The translations under genes and the position numbers were made by a program. This document shows, in pieces, positions 54,352 to 63,840 of a stretch of DNA of 64,000 nucleotides. The stretch spans positions 124,001 through 188,000 of the forward strand of contig CAVXZW010000019.1 in NCBI GenBank assembly GCA_963766445.1. The letters run 5' to 3'. Position 1 is the first letter of the stretch, and each line of letters starts with the position of its first letter. Origin of the DNA: JAICYJ01 sp963766445 (GTDB lineage: Bacteria > Actinomycetota > Thermoleophilia > Gaiellales > JAICJC01). Below the pieces are notes generated by a model. That model made no database searches, was not told where the DNA came from, and was given only the letters and a program-made list of their open reading frames with translations.

Positions 54352-55418
54352 TTCCACGACCGCCGCGGCCGTCACGCTGCGTGGCGTGCGCAAGAGCTAC
54401 GGCGACGTCGACGCCGTTGCGGGCGTCGACCTCGAGGTCGCCCACGGCGAGTTCTTCTCGCTGCTGGGGCCGTCCGGGTCGGGTAAGACCACGACGCTGC
54501 GCATGATCGCCGGCTTCGAGCTGCCCACCGAGGGCACCGTGCTGCTGGACGGACGGGACGTATCCAAGCTGGCGCCCTACCAGCGCGACGTCAACACGGT
54601 GTTCCAGGACTACGCGCTGTTCCCGCACATGTCGGTCGGCGAGAACGTCGCCTACGGCCTGATGGTGAAGCGGGTGAAGAAGCAGGAGCGGCGCGAGCGG
54701 GTGGCGGAGGCGCTGCGGATGGTGCGGCTGGACGGCTTCGACAAGCGCAAGCCCTCGCAGCTCTCGGGCGGCCAGCGGCAGCGCGTTGCGCTGGCGCGGG
54801 CGCTGGTCAACCGCCCGCGGGTGCTGCTCCTGGACGAGCCGCTGGGCGCGCTCGACCTGAAGCTGCGCGAGGAGATGCAGATCGAGCTGAAGACGATCCA
54901 GCGCGACGTCGGCATCACGTTCATCTTCGTCACCCACGACCAGGACGAGGCGCTCACCATGAGCGACCGCATCGCCGTGTTCAACGCCGGGCGGATCGAA
55001 CAGGTGGGGACGCCGGCCGAGATCTACGAGCACCCCGCCAGCGTGTTCATCGCCGGGTTCGTGGGCACGTCGAACGTGCTCTCGGGCGAGGCCGCGGCGG
55101 CCATCACCGGCTCTCCCGACCGCTTCACGGTGCGCCCGGAGAAGATCCGGATCGCCGAGCCCGATGCGGCCGGTCGGTGAGGGGGACTGCTCGGCCGAGG
55201 GGACGGTGCGCGACGTCGTCTACCTCGGCACGACCACCCGCTACATCGTCGCGCTGGAGGCGGGTGTGGATCTGGTGGTGGTGCAGCAGAACCTGACCAC
55301 GTCGTCGATGGAGGCGCTGGCCGCCAAGGGCCGGCGCGTGAAGCTGGTCTGGGACCGTCAATACAACCGCTCGCTCGAGGGCGAGGCGTCAAGGGACAAT
55401 CAGGAGGTCACAGCATGA
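54335..55418 (+). CDS. potA: spermidine/putrescine ABC transporter ATP-binding protein (frameshifted)
   Basis: About 361 residues. Walker A LLGPSGSGKTTTL, Q-loop VFQDYALFPHMSVGENVAYGL, signature LSGGQRQRVALARAL, Walker B VLLLDEPLGALD and H-loop FIFVTHDQDEAL are intact, and the C-terminal TOBE-like domain is in a shifted frame. Removing one base of GCGGCC near 55166-55170 gives EPDAPVGEGDCSAEGTVRD and the normal tail. TTG start at 54335 is chosen because GAGGAG lies just upstream; it overlaps the end of gabT. Confidence 0.9.
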
Positions 55419-56594
55419 GGGTTCGTCTGGTGCTCGCAGCGGTGCTGGTGTCGGCCATGGCCGTTGCCGCGGGCTGCGGAAGCAGTTCGTCGAGCGGTAA
55501 CGGCGGCTCCGGGAGCAACGGCTCGAGCGGCCCCAGCCTGCCGCAGTCGATCGGCCCGCTCGAGGGGTCGCTGAACCTGATCGCATGGCAGGGCTACACC
55601 GAGGACAACGTGGTGAAGCCGTTCGAGAAGCAGACCGACTGCCAGGTCAACGTCAAGTACGGCCAGACCTCCGACGAGATGTACAAGCTGATGCAGAGCG
55701 GCAACTACGACGGCGTGTCCGCCTCGGGCGACGCCAGCAACCGCCTGATCGCGTCCGGCCTGGTATCGCCGATCAACACGAACCTGATCGCCGACTTCGG
55801 CGACATCTCGCCGCAGCTGCAGAGCCCGCCGCACAACACGATCAACGGCGTCCACTACGGCGTCTCCTACCAGTGGGGCGCGAACATCCTGATGTACAAC
55901 AAGACCGTCGTCAGCCCCGCGCCCGACAGCTGGGGCGTGATCTTCGACGGCACCAGCTACAAGGGCAAGGTGGACGCCTACGACAGCCCCATCTACATCG
56001 CCGACGCGGCGCTCTACCTGAAGTCGGCGCAGCCCGACCTCAAGATCACCGATCCCTACGAGCTGACCCAGCCGCAGTTCGACGCGGCCGTCAACCTGCT
56101 GAAGAAGCAGCACCAGCAGATCGGCAACTACTGGTCGAGCTTCACGGCCCAGATCCAGGACTTCACCCAGGGCAGCATCGTGATCGGCCCGACCTGGCCG
56201 TACCAGCTGAACACCCTCAAGGCGGCGAAGGTGCCGGTCGAGGCCGTCCTGCCCAAGGAGGGCGCGACCGGATGGGCGGACACCTGGATGGAGTACTCGA
56301 AGGCGGCCCATCCCAACTGCATGCTGAAGTGGATGGACTACGCGACCACGCCCGAGGTGCAGGCCAAGACCGCCTACACGTTCGGCTCGGCGCCGGCCAA
56401 CCCGAAGGCCTGCGCGATCCTGGACAAGCAGGTCAAGAACTACTGCGCCGACTACCACGTCACTGATCCGAACTACTTCGACCACATCTCCTTCTGGAAG
56501 ACGCCGCTGAGCGAGTGCGGCGACAGCAGGGGGAACACCTGCGTTCCGCTACACGGAGTGGTTCCAGGCGTGGACTGAAATCAAGAACTCCTGA
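55415..56594 (+). CDS. potD: spermidine/putrescine-binding lipoprotein (frameshifted near end)
   Basis: About 393 residues. A lipoprotein signal with lipobox AAGC (Cys near residue 23), a Ser/Gly-rich linker, and a type 2 periplasmic-binding fold with LNLIAWQGYTEDNVVKPFEKQTDCQVNVKYG and GVSYQWGANILMYNKTVV, as in PotD/PotF. It captures the substrate outside the membrane. A one-base excess near 56544-56547 hides the natural end RYTEWFQAWTEIKNS. AGGAGG lies 7 bases before the ATG, which overlaps the potA stop. Confidence 0.9.
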
Positions 56595-56600
56595 TCTCGC

Positions 56601-56630
56601 GCTCCCGGGGGCCGCTCGGCCCCCGGGAGC
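56601..56630 (+). terminator. strong hairpin between potD and potB
   Basis: A perfect 13-pair stem, 56601-56613 with 56618-56630 (GCTCCCGGGGGCC and its complement), and a 4-base loop. With no U-run, it probably trims or stabilises the mRNA so that more binding protein than permease is made. Confidence 0.55.
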
Positions 56631-56639
56631 ATCCCGCCC

Positions 56640-57546
56640 ATGTCCACACCCACCGCCTCCGCACCGTTCGGCGCCCGCCGCCGGCTCTCGGCGTTCTTCT
56701 ACCGCCACCGCTGGCTGAAGCTGCTCGCCCTGCTGATCCCGCCGCTGGGCTGGCTGGTCGTCGTCTACCTGGCGGCGCTGGTCGTGCTGCTGGCCACCGC
56801 CTTCTGGCAGCAGGACGAGCTCAGCGGCCAGATCATCCACACCTTCACGCTGGGACAACGTGCGGACGGTGAAGGACGACCCCACCCTGCACGCCGTCAC
56901 CCGCCAGACCGTGCAGATGGCGGTGCTGGTCACGATCACCGACATCCTGCTGGCGTTCCCGCTGGCCTACTACATGGCGCGCGTGGCCTCGCGGGGCATG
57001 CGCGCGCTGCTGTTCGTGGGCGTGCTGATGCCGCTGTGGTCGAGCTACCTGATCAAGGCCTACACGTGGCGGCTGATGACCGGCGACGCCGGCACCATCA
57101 ACTGGGCGCTGGCCAAGATCGGCCTGGGGCCGCTGCACATCGCGTTCACAACCACCGCCATGTGGCTGGCCTTCACCTACATCTGGCTGCCCTACATGGT
57201 GCTTCCCATCTACGCCGCCCTGGAGCGCATTCCGGGGTCGCTGATCGAGGCCTCCAGCGACCTGGGCGGGCGGTCGTGGCGCACGCTGCGAAGCGTGATC
57301 ATGCCGCTGGCGCTGCCGGGGATCGCGGCCGGCTCGATCTTCACGTTCTCGCTGACGCTGGGCGACTACATCATGGTCGACCTGGTGGGCGGCAACAAGA
57401 CCGACTTTCTGGGCAGCGTCATCTTCCGCTACCAGGGCATCGCCAACGACCTGCCGCTGGCGGCCGCGATCGCCCTGGTGCCGGTGATCGTGATCACGAT
57501 CTACCTGCTGCTGGTCAGGCAGCTGGGAGCGTTCGAGGCGCTGTGA
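56640..57546 (+). CDS. potB: spermidine/putrescine ABC transporter permease (frameshifted)
   Basis: About 302 residues, six membrane helices; first helix LALLIPPLGWLVVVYLAALVVLL, and the ATPase-contact EAA loop in SLIEASSDLGGRSWRTLRSVIMPLALPGI. The frame breaks in a GGG run at 56852-56854; with two Gs it reads FTLDNVRTVKDDPTLHAV, which joins the first helix to the rest. Forms the membrane channel with PotC. The large hairpin after potD lies just upstream. Confidence 0.9.
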
Positions 57547-57559
57547 GGGGGAACGCCTG

Positions 57560-58360
57560 ATGGAGCCGCGACCGGTCCGCATCGGCCTTCGCATCTTCTC
57601 GTTCGGGGTGATGGCGTTCCTCTACATCCCGCTTGCGGTGATCGTGATGGCGTCATTCAACGCCTCCCGGATCCCGACCTGGCCGATCAAGGACTACACC
57701 CTGCACTGGTGGTCGCTGGCGATGCACGACCAGCACGCCCGCACCGCGCTCGAGAACTCGTTCAAGGTGGGGCTGGCCGCCACCGCGGTGGCGCTGGTGC
57801 TGGGCAGCGCGGCCGCGTTCGCGCTGTCGCGCTACCGCTTCTTCGGGAAGAACTCGCTGTCGCTGCTGCTGGTGCTGCCGATCGCGCTGCCCGGCATCGT
57901 CACCGGGCTGTCGCTGCTCTCGGCGATCGAGTACCTGTCGCTGACGCCGTCGCTGGTGACGGTGGCGATCGGCCATTCGACCTTCTGCATCGTGGTGGTG
58001 TTCAACAACGCGGTGGCCCGGCTGCGGCGCTCATCGAGCTCGTTCGAGGAGGCATCGATGGATCTCGGCGCCGACGGCTGGCAGACGTTCCGCTTCATCA
58101 CGCTGCCGAACCTGGCCACCGCGCTGGTGGCGGGCGGCCTGCTGGCGTTCGCACTGTCGTTCGACGAGATCGTGGTCACCAACTTCACGGCCGGCGCCCA
58201 GCAGACGCTGCCGCTGTGGATCTACAACCAGTTCCGCCTGCCCAACACGGCGCAGGAGGTGAACGCGGTGGCCGTGTTCGTGATCGCGCTGACGGCGGTT
58301 CCGGTCTACCTGGCCCAGCGCCTGATGCGCGAGTCGGGCGGGATCGGCGGACGCGGCTGA
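57560..58360 (+). CDS. potC: spermidine/putrescine ABC transporter permease
   Basis: A 266-residue membrane protein with six helices. First helix FSFGVMAFLYIPLAVIVMASFN; EAA loop in SFEEASMDLGADGWQTFRFITLPNLATALVAG; FDEIVVTNFTAG is typical of PotC. GAGGGGG lies before the ATG. It is the last gene of the gabT-potADBC operon. Confidence 0.93.
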   Translation: MEPRPVRIGLRIFSFGVMAFLYIPLAVIVMASFNASRIPTWPIKDYTLHWWSLAMHDQHARTALENSFKVGLAATAVALVLGSAAAFALSRYRFFGKNSLSLLLVLPIALPGIVTGLSLLSAIEYLSLTPSLVTVAIGHSTFCIVVVFNNAVARLRRSSSSFEEASMDLGADGWQTFRFITLPNLATALVAGGLLAFALSFDEIVVTNFTAGAQQTLPLWIYNQFRLPNTAQEVNAVAVFVIALTAVPVYLAQRLMRESGGIGGRG

Positions 58361-58369
58361 CGCCGCGTC

Positions 58370-58774
58370 TCAGGAAACCGTGAGCACGCCCTTCATGCCG
58401 GCCTGCTCGTGGCCCGGCACGGAGCAGTAGAAGATGTAGGTGCCCGGCGTCACGGTGGCCGTGACGGTGGAGGTGCCGCCGTTGGAGACCTCGTTGCCCT
58501 GCTCGCTCACCCCGGTGCCCTTGATCGAGATGTCATGGCTGACCGACTGCGGGTTCTTGGACTCGAGCGTGATCACGCCGGCGTTGGCGGTGGCCGTGGT
58601 CTTGGTGAACGAGAAGCCGGAGTCGGAGACGGGGATGCTGATCACCTGGCCGCTGCCCTTGGGCAGGGAGGAGCCGGAGGATCCGCCGCTCGATGAGCTT
58701 CCGCCGCAGCCTGCCGCCAGCACCACAACCACCAGCGGTGCTGCCGCCAGCGCCCACATTCGTCGCATTCTCAT
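58370..58774 (-). CDS. cupredoxin-domain lipoprotein
   Basis: A 134-residue lipoprotein (lipobox VLAAGC, Cys23) with a plastocyanin-like fold. Type 1 copper ligands are complete: His80 in SVSHDIS, Cys117, His122 and Met127 in FYCSVPGHEQAGMKG. It should carry single electrons on the outer face of the membrane. ATG 58774 is preceded by GAGGTCGAGG and gives a proper signal peptide. It is convergent with potC and divergent from the NlpC gene. Confidence 0.9.
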   Translation of the reverse strand: MRMRRMWALAAAPLVVVVLAAGCGGSSSSGGSSGSSLPKGSGQVISIPVSDSGFSFTKTTATANAGVITLESKNPQSVSHDISIKGTGVSEQGNEVSNGGTSTVTATVTPGTYIFYCSVPGHEQAGMKGVLTVS

Positions 58775-58898
58775 GCCTCGACCTCGTTTCCTGACGTGGC
58801 TTTGCGCGCGATATCGACCGCATTGTGACAGAGCCGATGGCCGCTCCACGCCATTCGTAAACATTTGATGTATGACGGCTGTCGTCGAACCCGTCTGA

Positions 58899-58904
58899 TA
58901 GCGT
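58899..58904 (+). promoter_or_regulatory. -10 box for the NlpC/P60 gene
   Basis: TAGCGT lies 8 bases before the ATG at 58913, without a ribosome binding site. Confidence 0.45.
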
Positions 58905-58912
58905 CTTTACCC

Positions 58913-60049
58913 ATGTGTTTCAGCCGTGGCCATGCACGCGCAGCGTGTGCGCGTGTGACCCGACCGTTGCTCCTGGCTTTCTCGCTCCTGACCGCCCTTC
59001 TGGTGGTGGCGCTGCCGCAGGCATCCGCCGCCTCCAGCATCTCGGCCAAGCGAGCCGAGGCGCGCCAGGTCGAAAACCAGATCATGAACCAGGAGGCGGC
59101 GCTCGAGAAGCAGATCGAGAAGTACAACGCCGTCCACCAGCACTACCTGCAGACGCGCCACCAGCTGCAGAACAACAGGATCGTGCTGGCCGTGGCCAGG
59201 AAGAACCTGGCGCATGCCCAGAAGCTGCTGGCGCAGAGCCTGACCAGCGCGTACAAGTCGACCGACGAGGACGTCGTGTCGTTCCTGCTGGCGTCCCACT
59301 CGTTCTCCGAGCTGGTCGACCACGTGCAGGTGCTGCAGCGGGCCAACGACGCGAACAGCAACCTGATCGCGCAGATCGCCCAGACCAAGAAGGTGATCGC
59401 CGTCCGCACGCGCCAGCTCTCGACCGAGACGGCGCAGCTGGCAAAGGATCAGCAGGCGCAGCTGGCGGCCAAGCAGCACGTGGAGGCGGGCCTGCACTCG
59501 CTGCAGGCCCGCAAGTCGCAGATCAGCGCCGACATCCAGCACCTGATCGACCAGCAGCAGGCGCGTGAGCAGGCGGCTGCGACGGCCGCGGCGGCCGCGG
59601 CCAGCGGCGGCAGCAGCGTCGGCAGCACGGGCGGCAGCATCCCGGTGCCTCCGTCCAGCACGCTGGGCGGCCAGGCGGTCGCGATCGCCGAGCAGTACCT
59701 GGGCGTGCCGTACGTGTGGGGCGGCGCCTCGCCGTCGGGCTTCGACTGCTCCGGGCTCGTCATGTACGTGTACGGCCGGCTGGGCGTGTCGCTGCCGCAC
59801 AACGCCGCCGCCCAGTATTCGATGGGCACGCCGGTGCCGCGCGACGCCCTCGAGCCGGGCGACCTCGTGTTCTTCGACGGCCTCGGCCACGTCGGCATCT
59901 ACGTCGGCGGCGGCTCCTTCATCCACGCTCCGCACACCGGCACCGTGGTGCAGATCAGCTCGCTGTCCGGCTGGTACTCGTCCGAGTACGTCGGCGCAGG
60001 CGCATCGGCTAGCGATCGGCTCAGGCGGCGCGGGCTGACCGGCCGCTGA
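58913..60049 (+). CDS. secreted NlpC/P60 peptidoglycan hydrolase with coiled coil
   Basis: A 378-residue exported protein. A signal segment (LLLAFSLLTALLVVALPQASAA, cleaved after about 40) is followed by a long coiled coil (about 45-225, rich in Gln/Ala/Leu) like that of PcsB/RipA regulators, a Gly/Ser linker, and a C40 peptidase domain. The triad is Cys279 in GFDCSGLVMYVYG, His326 in GLGHVGIYVG and His338 in FIHAPH. It would cleave stem peptides of the cell wall, probably at division under FtsEX-type control of the coiled coil. ATG 58913 fits the leaderless -10 box. Confidence 0.9.
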   Translation: MCFSRGHARAACARVTRPLLLAFSLLTALLVVALPQASAASSISAKRAEARQVENQIMNQEAALEKQIEKYNAVHQHYLQTRHQLQNNRIVLAVARKNLAHAQKLLAQSLTSAYKSTDEDVVSFLLASHSFSELVDHVQVLQRANDANSNLIAQIAQTKKVIAVRTRQLSTETAQLAKDQQAQLAAKQHVEAGLHSLQARKSQISADIQHLIDQQQAREQAAATAAAAAASGGSSVGSTGGSIPVPPSSTLGGQAVAIAEQYLGVPYVWGGASPSGFDCSGLVMYVYGRLGVSLPHNAAAQYSMGTPVPRDALEPGDLVFFDGLGHVGIYVGGGSFIHAPHTGTVVQISSLSGWYSSEYVGAGASASDRLRRRGLTGR

Positions 60050-60098
60050 TGCGGCTTGATGGTGCGTCGGCAGTGTCAGGCTGAAGCCAGACCTTCGC

Positions 60099-60813
60099 TC
60101 ACCGCCCGCCCTGCCGCGACAACCACCGCGCCAGCGTCTCGCCCGTGTCCAGCACGTGCGCGTGCAGCAGCTTCCGCGCCCGCTTCGGGTCGGGCTTGTC
60201 GAGCGCCTCGGCGATGCGGTCGTGGTCGTCGGCGCTGCGCGGCACGATCCCGGGGTCGACCGCGAACGTGTGCCACGCCAGGCTGCGCGGCACGCGGTTG
60301 GTGAGCGCCTGCACCGTGTCGCGCAGCGGCGGGCAGTTGGCCGCGGCCAGGATCACGTTGTGGAACAGCTCGTTCGCCTGCGAGCACTGCTGCAGGGCGA
60401 TCAGCCGCCCCTCCTCGTCCGATGCCGGTAGCTGCCGGACGCGCTTGCCGCCGGCCCGCAGCAGCGCCTGGGCGGTGTCCAGGTCGGCGTGGTCGTAGGT
60501 GGTCAGCCGTCCCGAGGCTCGCTCTGCCGCCAGCCCCTCCAGCTCCGCCCGCACCAGGAAGATGTTGCGGCATTCGTCCGGCGAGAACGACCGCACCAGC
60601 GCGCCGCGATGTCCCAGCTGCTCGACCAGCCCGATCGCCTGCAGCTGGCGCAGCGCCTCGCGGATGGGGGTGCGGCTGACCCCGAAGCGCTCGGCCAGGT
60701 CCTCCTGCCGCAGCCGGGTGCCCAGCGGGATCCGGCCCGTGATGATCTCGACCTGGAGCTCGTGGGCGAGGTCGTCGGCGCGGCTGGGGCTGCCGGTCGG
60801 TGCGGTCGGGCAT
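60099..60813 (-). CDS. GntR-family regulator, FCD type (frameshift near start)
   Basis: About 238 residues: a winged helix (HELQVEIITGRIPLGTRLRQEDLAERFGVSRTPIREALRQLQAIGLVEQL) and a C-terminal FCD ligand domain with spaced histidines (ANELFHNVIL, DDHDRIAEAL, LLHAHVLD). The natural ATG at 60813 has TAGGAT 7 bases upstream but reads out of frame: one extra base in CCGG (60792-60796) must be skipped to give MPDRTDGSPSRADDLAHEL. It is divergent from the nitrite/sulfite reductase, whose promoter holds a GntR-type palindrome. Confidence 0.88.
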
Positions 60814-60820
60814 GTGGTCG

Positions 60821-60826
60821 ATCCTA
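60821..60826 (-). promoter_or_regulatory. -10 box for the GntR regulator
   Basis: On the minus strand TAGGAT lies 7 bases before ATG 60813, marking the true start despite the frameshift. Confidence 0.5.
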
Positions 60827-60873
60827 CAGCCGGTCGGCGCCCGTCGGAGCGGTGGTTATATGTATCCCAAGAT

Positions 60874-60902
60874 TTGAGGTTTGGATCCAAACAAGATAGG
60901 CT
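60874..60902 (+). promoter_or_regulatory. promoter with GntR-type operator for the siroheme reductase
   Basis: TTGAGG (60874-60879) and TAGGCT (60897-60902) are spaced by 17 bases. Between them the perfect palindrome GTTTGGATCCAAAC (60879-60892) contains TTGGATCCAA, a form typical of operators of FCD-type GntR repressors. A bound repressor would block polymerase. The leader to the ATG is about 30 bases with a GGAG site. Confidence 0.6.
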
Positions 60903-60939
60903 GCGACGAACATCCCGCGAGCACCCGGAGCGATCCCTC

Positions 60940-62592
60940 ATGACCGATACCGCCGCCAAGCTTCCCGAGATCGAGCACATCAAGGCCCGCAAGGACGGGC
61001 TGGACGTGCTCGCAGACATCTACCGCTACGCCGAGCTCGGCTTCGACGCCATCGAGCCCGACGACCTGGCGCTGTTCCGCTGGTACGGCGTCTACACGCA
61101 GCGCGCCGCCGAGTCGGCCGCCTCCGGCGACCCCGGGCCGTCCGAGCAGACCGACGGCCTGTTCATGCTCCGCGTCAAGTTCCCGGGCGGCATCGTCAGC
61201 TCGGAGCAGCTGCGTGCGGTCGGGTCGCTGGCCGAGCGCTACGGCCGCGGCATGGGCGACATCACGACGCGGCAGAACATCCAGCTGCACAACCTGGCGA
61301 TCGAGGATATGCCGATCGTGCTGGACGAGCTGAACGCGGTCGGGCTGTCGTTCACGCAGGCCTGCGGCGACGTCTGGCGCAACGTCGTGGGATGCCCGCT
61401 GGCCGGCGTCGACGGCCACGAGCTGATCGACACGCGGCCCCTGGTGGCCGACCTGGAGCGGGCGTTCGTCGGTCACCGCGAGTTCTCGAACCTGCCCCGC
61501 AAGTTCAAGGTGTCGGTGTCGGCCTGCGTGCATCACTGCGCGCAGCACGAGATCAACGACATCGGGCTGGTGGCCGTCGACAAGGACGGCGTGATCGGCT
61601 ACGACGTGTGGGTCGGCGGCGGGCTGGGCGCGTCGGCCAAGATGGGCCGCCGGCTGGACGTGTTCGCCCGCCCGGAGCAGGCGGTGGAGGTGTGCCGCGC
61701 CATCACCGAGCTCTACCGCGACGAGGGCAAGCGCACCAAGCGCACGCGCGCCCGCATCAAGTTCCTGGTGGACGAGTGGGGGGTCGAGCGGCTGCGCGAC
61801 GAGGTCGAGCGCAAGCTCGGCTACGAGCTGGAGCGCTCCGTCCCGCCGACCGCGCCGATCGACCCGCATCGCGATCACCTGGGCGTGCACCCGCAGGCGC
61901 AGCCCGGCCTCTACTACGTGGGCGGCACCACGCTGCGCGGCCGCTTCACGGCCGACCAGATGATCGGCGTGGCCGGCATCGCCGAGCGCTACGGCTCGGG
62001 CGACCTGCGCTGCACGAACCGCCAGAACATCATCATCGTGGACGTGCCAGACGGCGACGTCGAGACGGTCGCGGCCGAGCTCGCCGACCTGGGCCTGCCC
62101 ACCGAGGCGTCGGCGTTCCGGCGCGGCGTCATCTCGTGCACCGGCATGGAGTTCTGCAAGCTGGCGATCGTCGAGACCAAGCATCGCGCGGCCGAGCTGA
62201 TCGAGCACCTGGAGCGGCGCATCGGAGACCTGGACGGCTCGATCCGGATCAACCTGAACGGCTGCCCGAACGCCTGCGCCCAGTACCAGATCGCCGACAT
62301 CGGCCTGCAGGGCGGCATCGCCAAGACGGCCGAGGGCGAGCGGGTGCAGGGCTTCATCCTGCACATCGGCGGACGGCTGGGGGAGGGGGCGGCATTCGGG
62401 CGGCGCATCGCCAGCAAGGCGATCCCGGCCGATGACGCCCGCTACGCCGTCGAGCGGGTCGTGCGCGCCTACAAGGGCGAGCGACAGTCGGACATGAGCT
62501 TCGGCGAGTGGGCCGACCGGCAGGGCGACGCGCGGCTGGCGGCGCTGATCGGCGTGGCGGTCGCACGCGAGCAGCAAGAGGTGGCTGCCTAG
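60940..62592 (+). CDS. ferredoxin-dependent nitrite/sulfite reductase (siroheme)
   Basis: A 550-residue siroheme/[4Fe-4S] reductase with the two-fold repeated ferrodoxin-like and catalytic domains. The cluster-siroheme cysteines are Cys400 and Cys406 (SCTGMEFC) and Cys442 and Cys446 (NGCPNAC). RYGRGMGDITTRQNIQLH and RYGSGDLRCTNRQNIII are the two conserved arginine-rich substrate segments. Nitrite and sulfite reductases cannot be separated safely by eye; the SCTGMEFCK and NGCPNACAQ forms lean to assimilatory nitrite reductase. A divergent GntR protein probably controls it. No other nitrate or sulphate genes are seen. Confidence 0.9.
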   Translation: MTDTAAKLPEIEHIKARKDGLDVLADIYRYAELGFDAIEPDDLALFRWYGVYTQRAAESAASGDPGPSEQTDGLFMLRVKFPGGIVSSEQLRAVGSLAERYGRGMGDITTRQNIQLHNLAIEDMPIVLDELNAVGLSFTQACGDVWRNVVGCPLAGVDGHELIDTRPLVADLERAFVGHREFSNLPRKFKVSVSACVHHCAQHEINDIGLVAVDKDGVIGYDVWVGGGLGASAKMGRRLDVFARPEQAVEVCRAITELYRDEGKRTKRTRARIKFLVDEWGVERLRDEVERKLGYELERSVPPTAPIDPHRDHLGVHPQAQPGLYYVGGTTLRGRFTADQMIGVAGIAERYGSGDLRCTNRQNIIIVDVPDGDVETVAAELADLGLPTEASAFRRGVISCTGMEFCKLAIVETKHRAAELIEHLERRIGDLDGSIRINLNGCPNACAQYQIADIGLQGGIAKTAEGERVQGFILHIGGRLGEGAAFGRRIASKAIPADDARYAVERVVRAYKGERQSDMSFGEWADRQGDARLAALIGVAVAREQQEVAA

Positions 62593-62628
62593 GTCAAGAA
62601 CCGGCGCCCCGGCGCCGATCCTTGCGGT

Positions 62629-63437
62629 GTGTTCGCGCGCCTGCTGCGCCTGATAGCCGTGCTCCTGGCCGGCCTGCTGCTCGGCCTCGGCGTCTTCGTG
62701 ACGCTGGTCGCGCTGGGCGTCGTCCGAAACCCGCTCGATCCGGTGATCGGCGGCGACATCGCGCTCGCGCGCAGCGCCCGGCCCGGCCTGCGCGTGCTGT
62801 TCGTCGGCAACAGCATCACCTACTACCACGACATGCCCGGGATGGTGGGGCGCCTGGCGGCCGCCGATCCGGGGCCGGAGCCGCTGATCGTCGTGTCCTA
62901 CACCAGGGGCGCTGCGCGGCTGTCCGACTTCGCAGGCGACGGCGGGCTCCGCCGGCTGCTGCATGAGGTGCGCTGGGACGACGTGGTGCTGCAGGAGCAG
63001 AGCAAGATCCCGTCCTTGCCGCCGGCCGAGCGGGCGCAGCAGATGGATCCGGCAGCACGCACCTTGAACTCGCTGATCACCGCCGCCGGCGCGAGCACGC
63101 TGCTGTTCATGACCGCGGGCTACGAGCACGGGAACGGCTGGGGCGACAGCTACCAGGCCATGCAGCTGCGCCTCTACCGGGGCTACGCAGCGGTCGGGTC
63201 GGAGATCGGCGCGGACGTCGTCCCGGTCGGCGTCGCCTGGGAGCAGGCGCACCTGCGGCGGCCCGATCTCAGCCTGTGGTCGTGGGACGGCACGCACCCC
63301 AGCACCGCGGGCTCCTACCTGGATGCCTGCATGTTCTACGCAGCGCTGACCGGCCGCTCGCCGTGGGCAATCCCTACACGGCCGGCCTCGACCCGGGCCA
63401 GGCCAGGTTCCTGCAGCAGACGGCGGCCGCGCGCTAG
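62629..63437 (+). CDS. membrane-anchored SGNH hydrolase (frameshifted near end)
   Basis: About 270 residues: an N-terminal signal anchor (RLIAVLLAGLLLGLGVFVTLVALG) and an SGNH/GDSL-like domain with VLFVGNSITYYHDMP (Ser), DDVVLQEQSKIP and the His in WSWDGTHPSTAGSYLDA. Esterase or deacetylase of a sugar, lipid or glycan at the outer face. The frame is lost at a GGG run (63365-63367), where one base seems missing; repair gives GNPYTAGLDPGQARFLQQTAAAR. GTG start at 62629. Confidence 0.8.
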
Positions 63438-63730
63438 GGCATGAGGTCGCGGCGGGCCACGTTCAGCGCCACCGCGCGCTCGAGCGCGGCCGAGCGGGCG
63501 TCCTCGAGCTTGGTCGAGAACTCCTCGTCGGCAGGGTCGAGCCGGCCGATCCGCTGCGAGTGCTCGCCGGGCCGCACCAGCTCCACCACGGTGCCCTGGG
63601 GCGTGGCCCGGATCGCCACCCGCCACTCGGCCAGCTCCCGCCGCCGCCGCGCCCGCCGCGCCCAGATCGCCGTCACCGGCACGGACACCACCGCCAGCAT
63701 CATCACCCCGTAGGAGATCACCGTTTCCAC
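63434..63730 (-). CDS. small membrane protein, 98 aa
   Basis: A 98-residue protein with one N-terminal membrane helix (VISYGVMMLAVVSVPVTAIWA), a basic stop-transfer stretch (RRARRRRELAEW) and a soluble helical tail. I recognise no family. GTG start with TACCGT 9 bases upstream on the minus strand. Its stop overlaps the true end of the convergent SGNH gene. Confidence 0.65.
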   Translation of the reverse strand: METVISYGVMMLAVVSVPVTAIWARRARRRRELAEWRVAIRATPQGTVVELVRPGEHSQRIGRLDPADEEFSTKLEDARSAALERAVALNVARRDLMP

Positions 63731-63770
63731 GCTGCCTCTACGGTAGCGCGCCGGTTGGGCCGGTTCGCAA

Positions 63771-63800
63771 TTGACCGTTACGTGCGGGCTTCACTACCAT
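63771..63800 (+). promoter_or_regulatory. promoter of the SAM riboswitch transcript
   Basis: TTGACC (63771-63776) and TACCAT (63795-63800) with an 18-base spacer. The predicted start near 63807 lies just upstream of the riboswitch. Confidence 0.5.
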
Positions 63801-63840
63801 GTGACCACTGGAAGTGCAGACGTCGGGAGTTCCCGGCACA

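Noticed and set aside
53044..54393. A 449-residue frame antisense to gabT
   Set aside because: Compositional shadow: gabT on the plus strand has every aminotransferase motif.
60856..63297. An 813-residue open frame antisense to the siroheme reductase and SGNH genes
   Set aside because: Long antisense frames arise freely at this GC content. Its translation is His/Arg/Ala/Val-rich without domains, while the plus-strand frames hold clear families.
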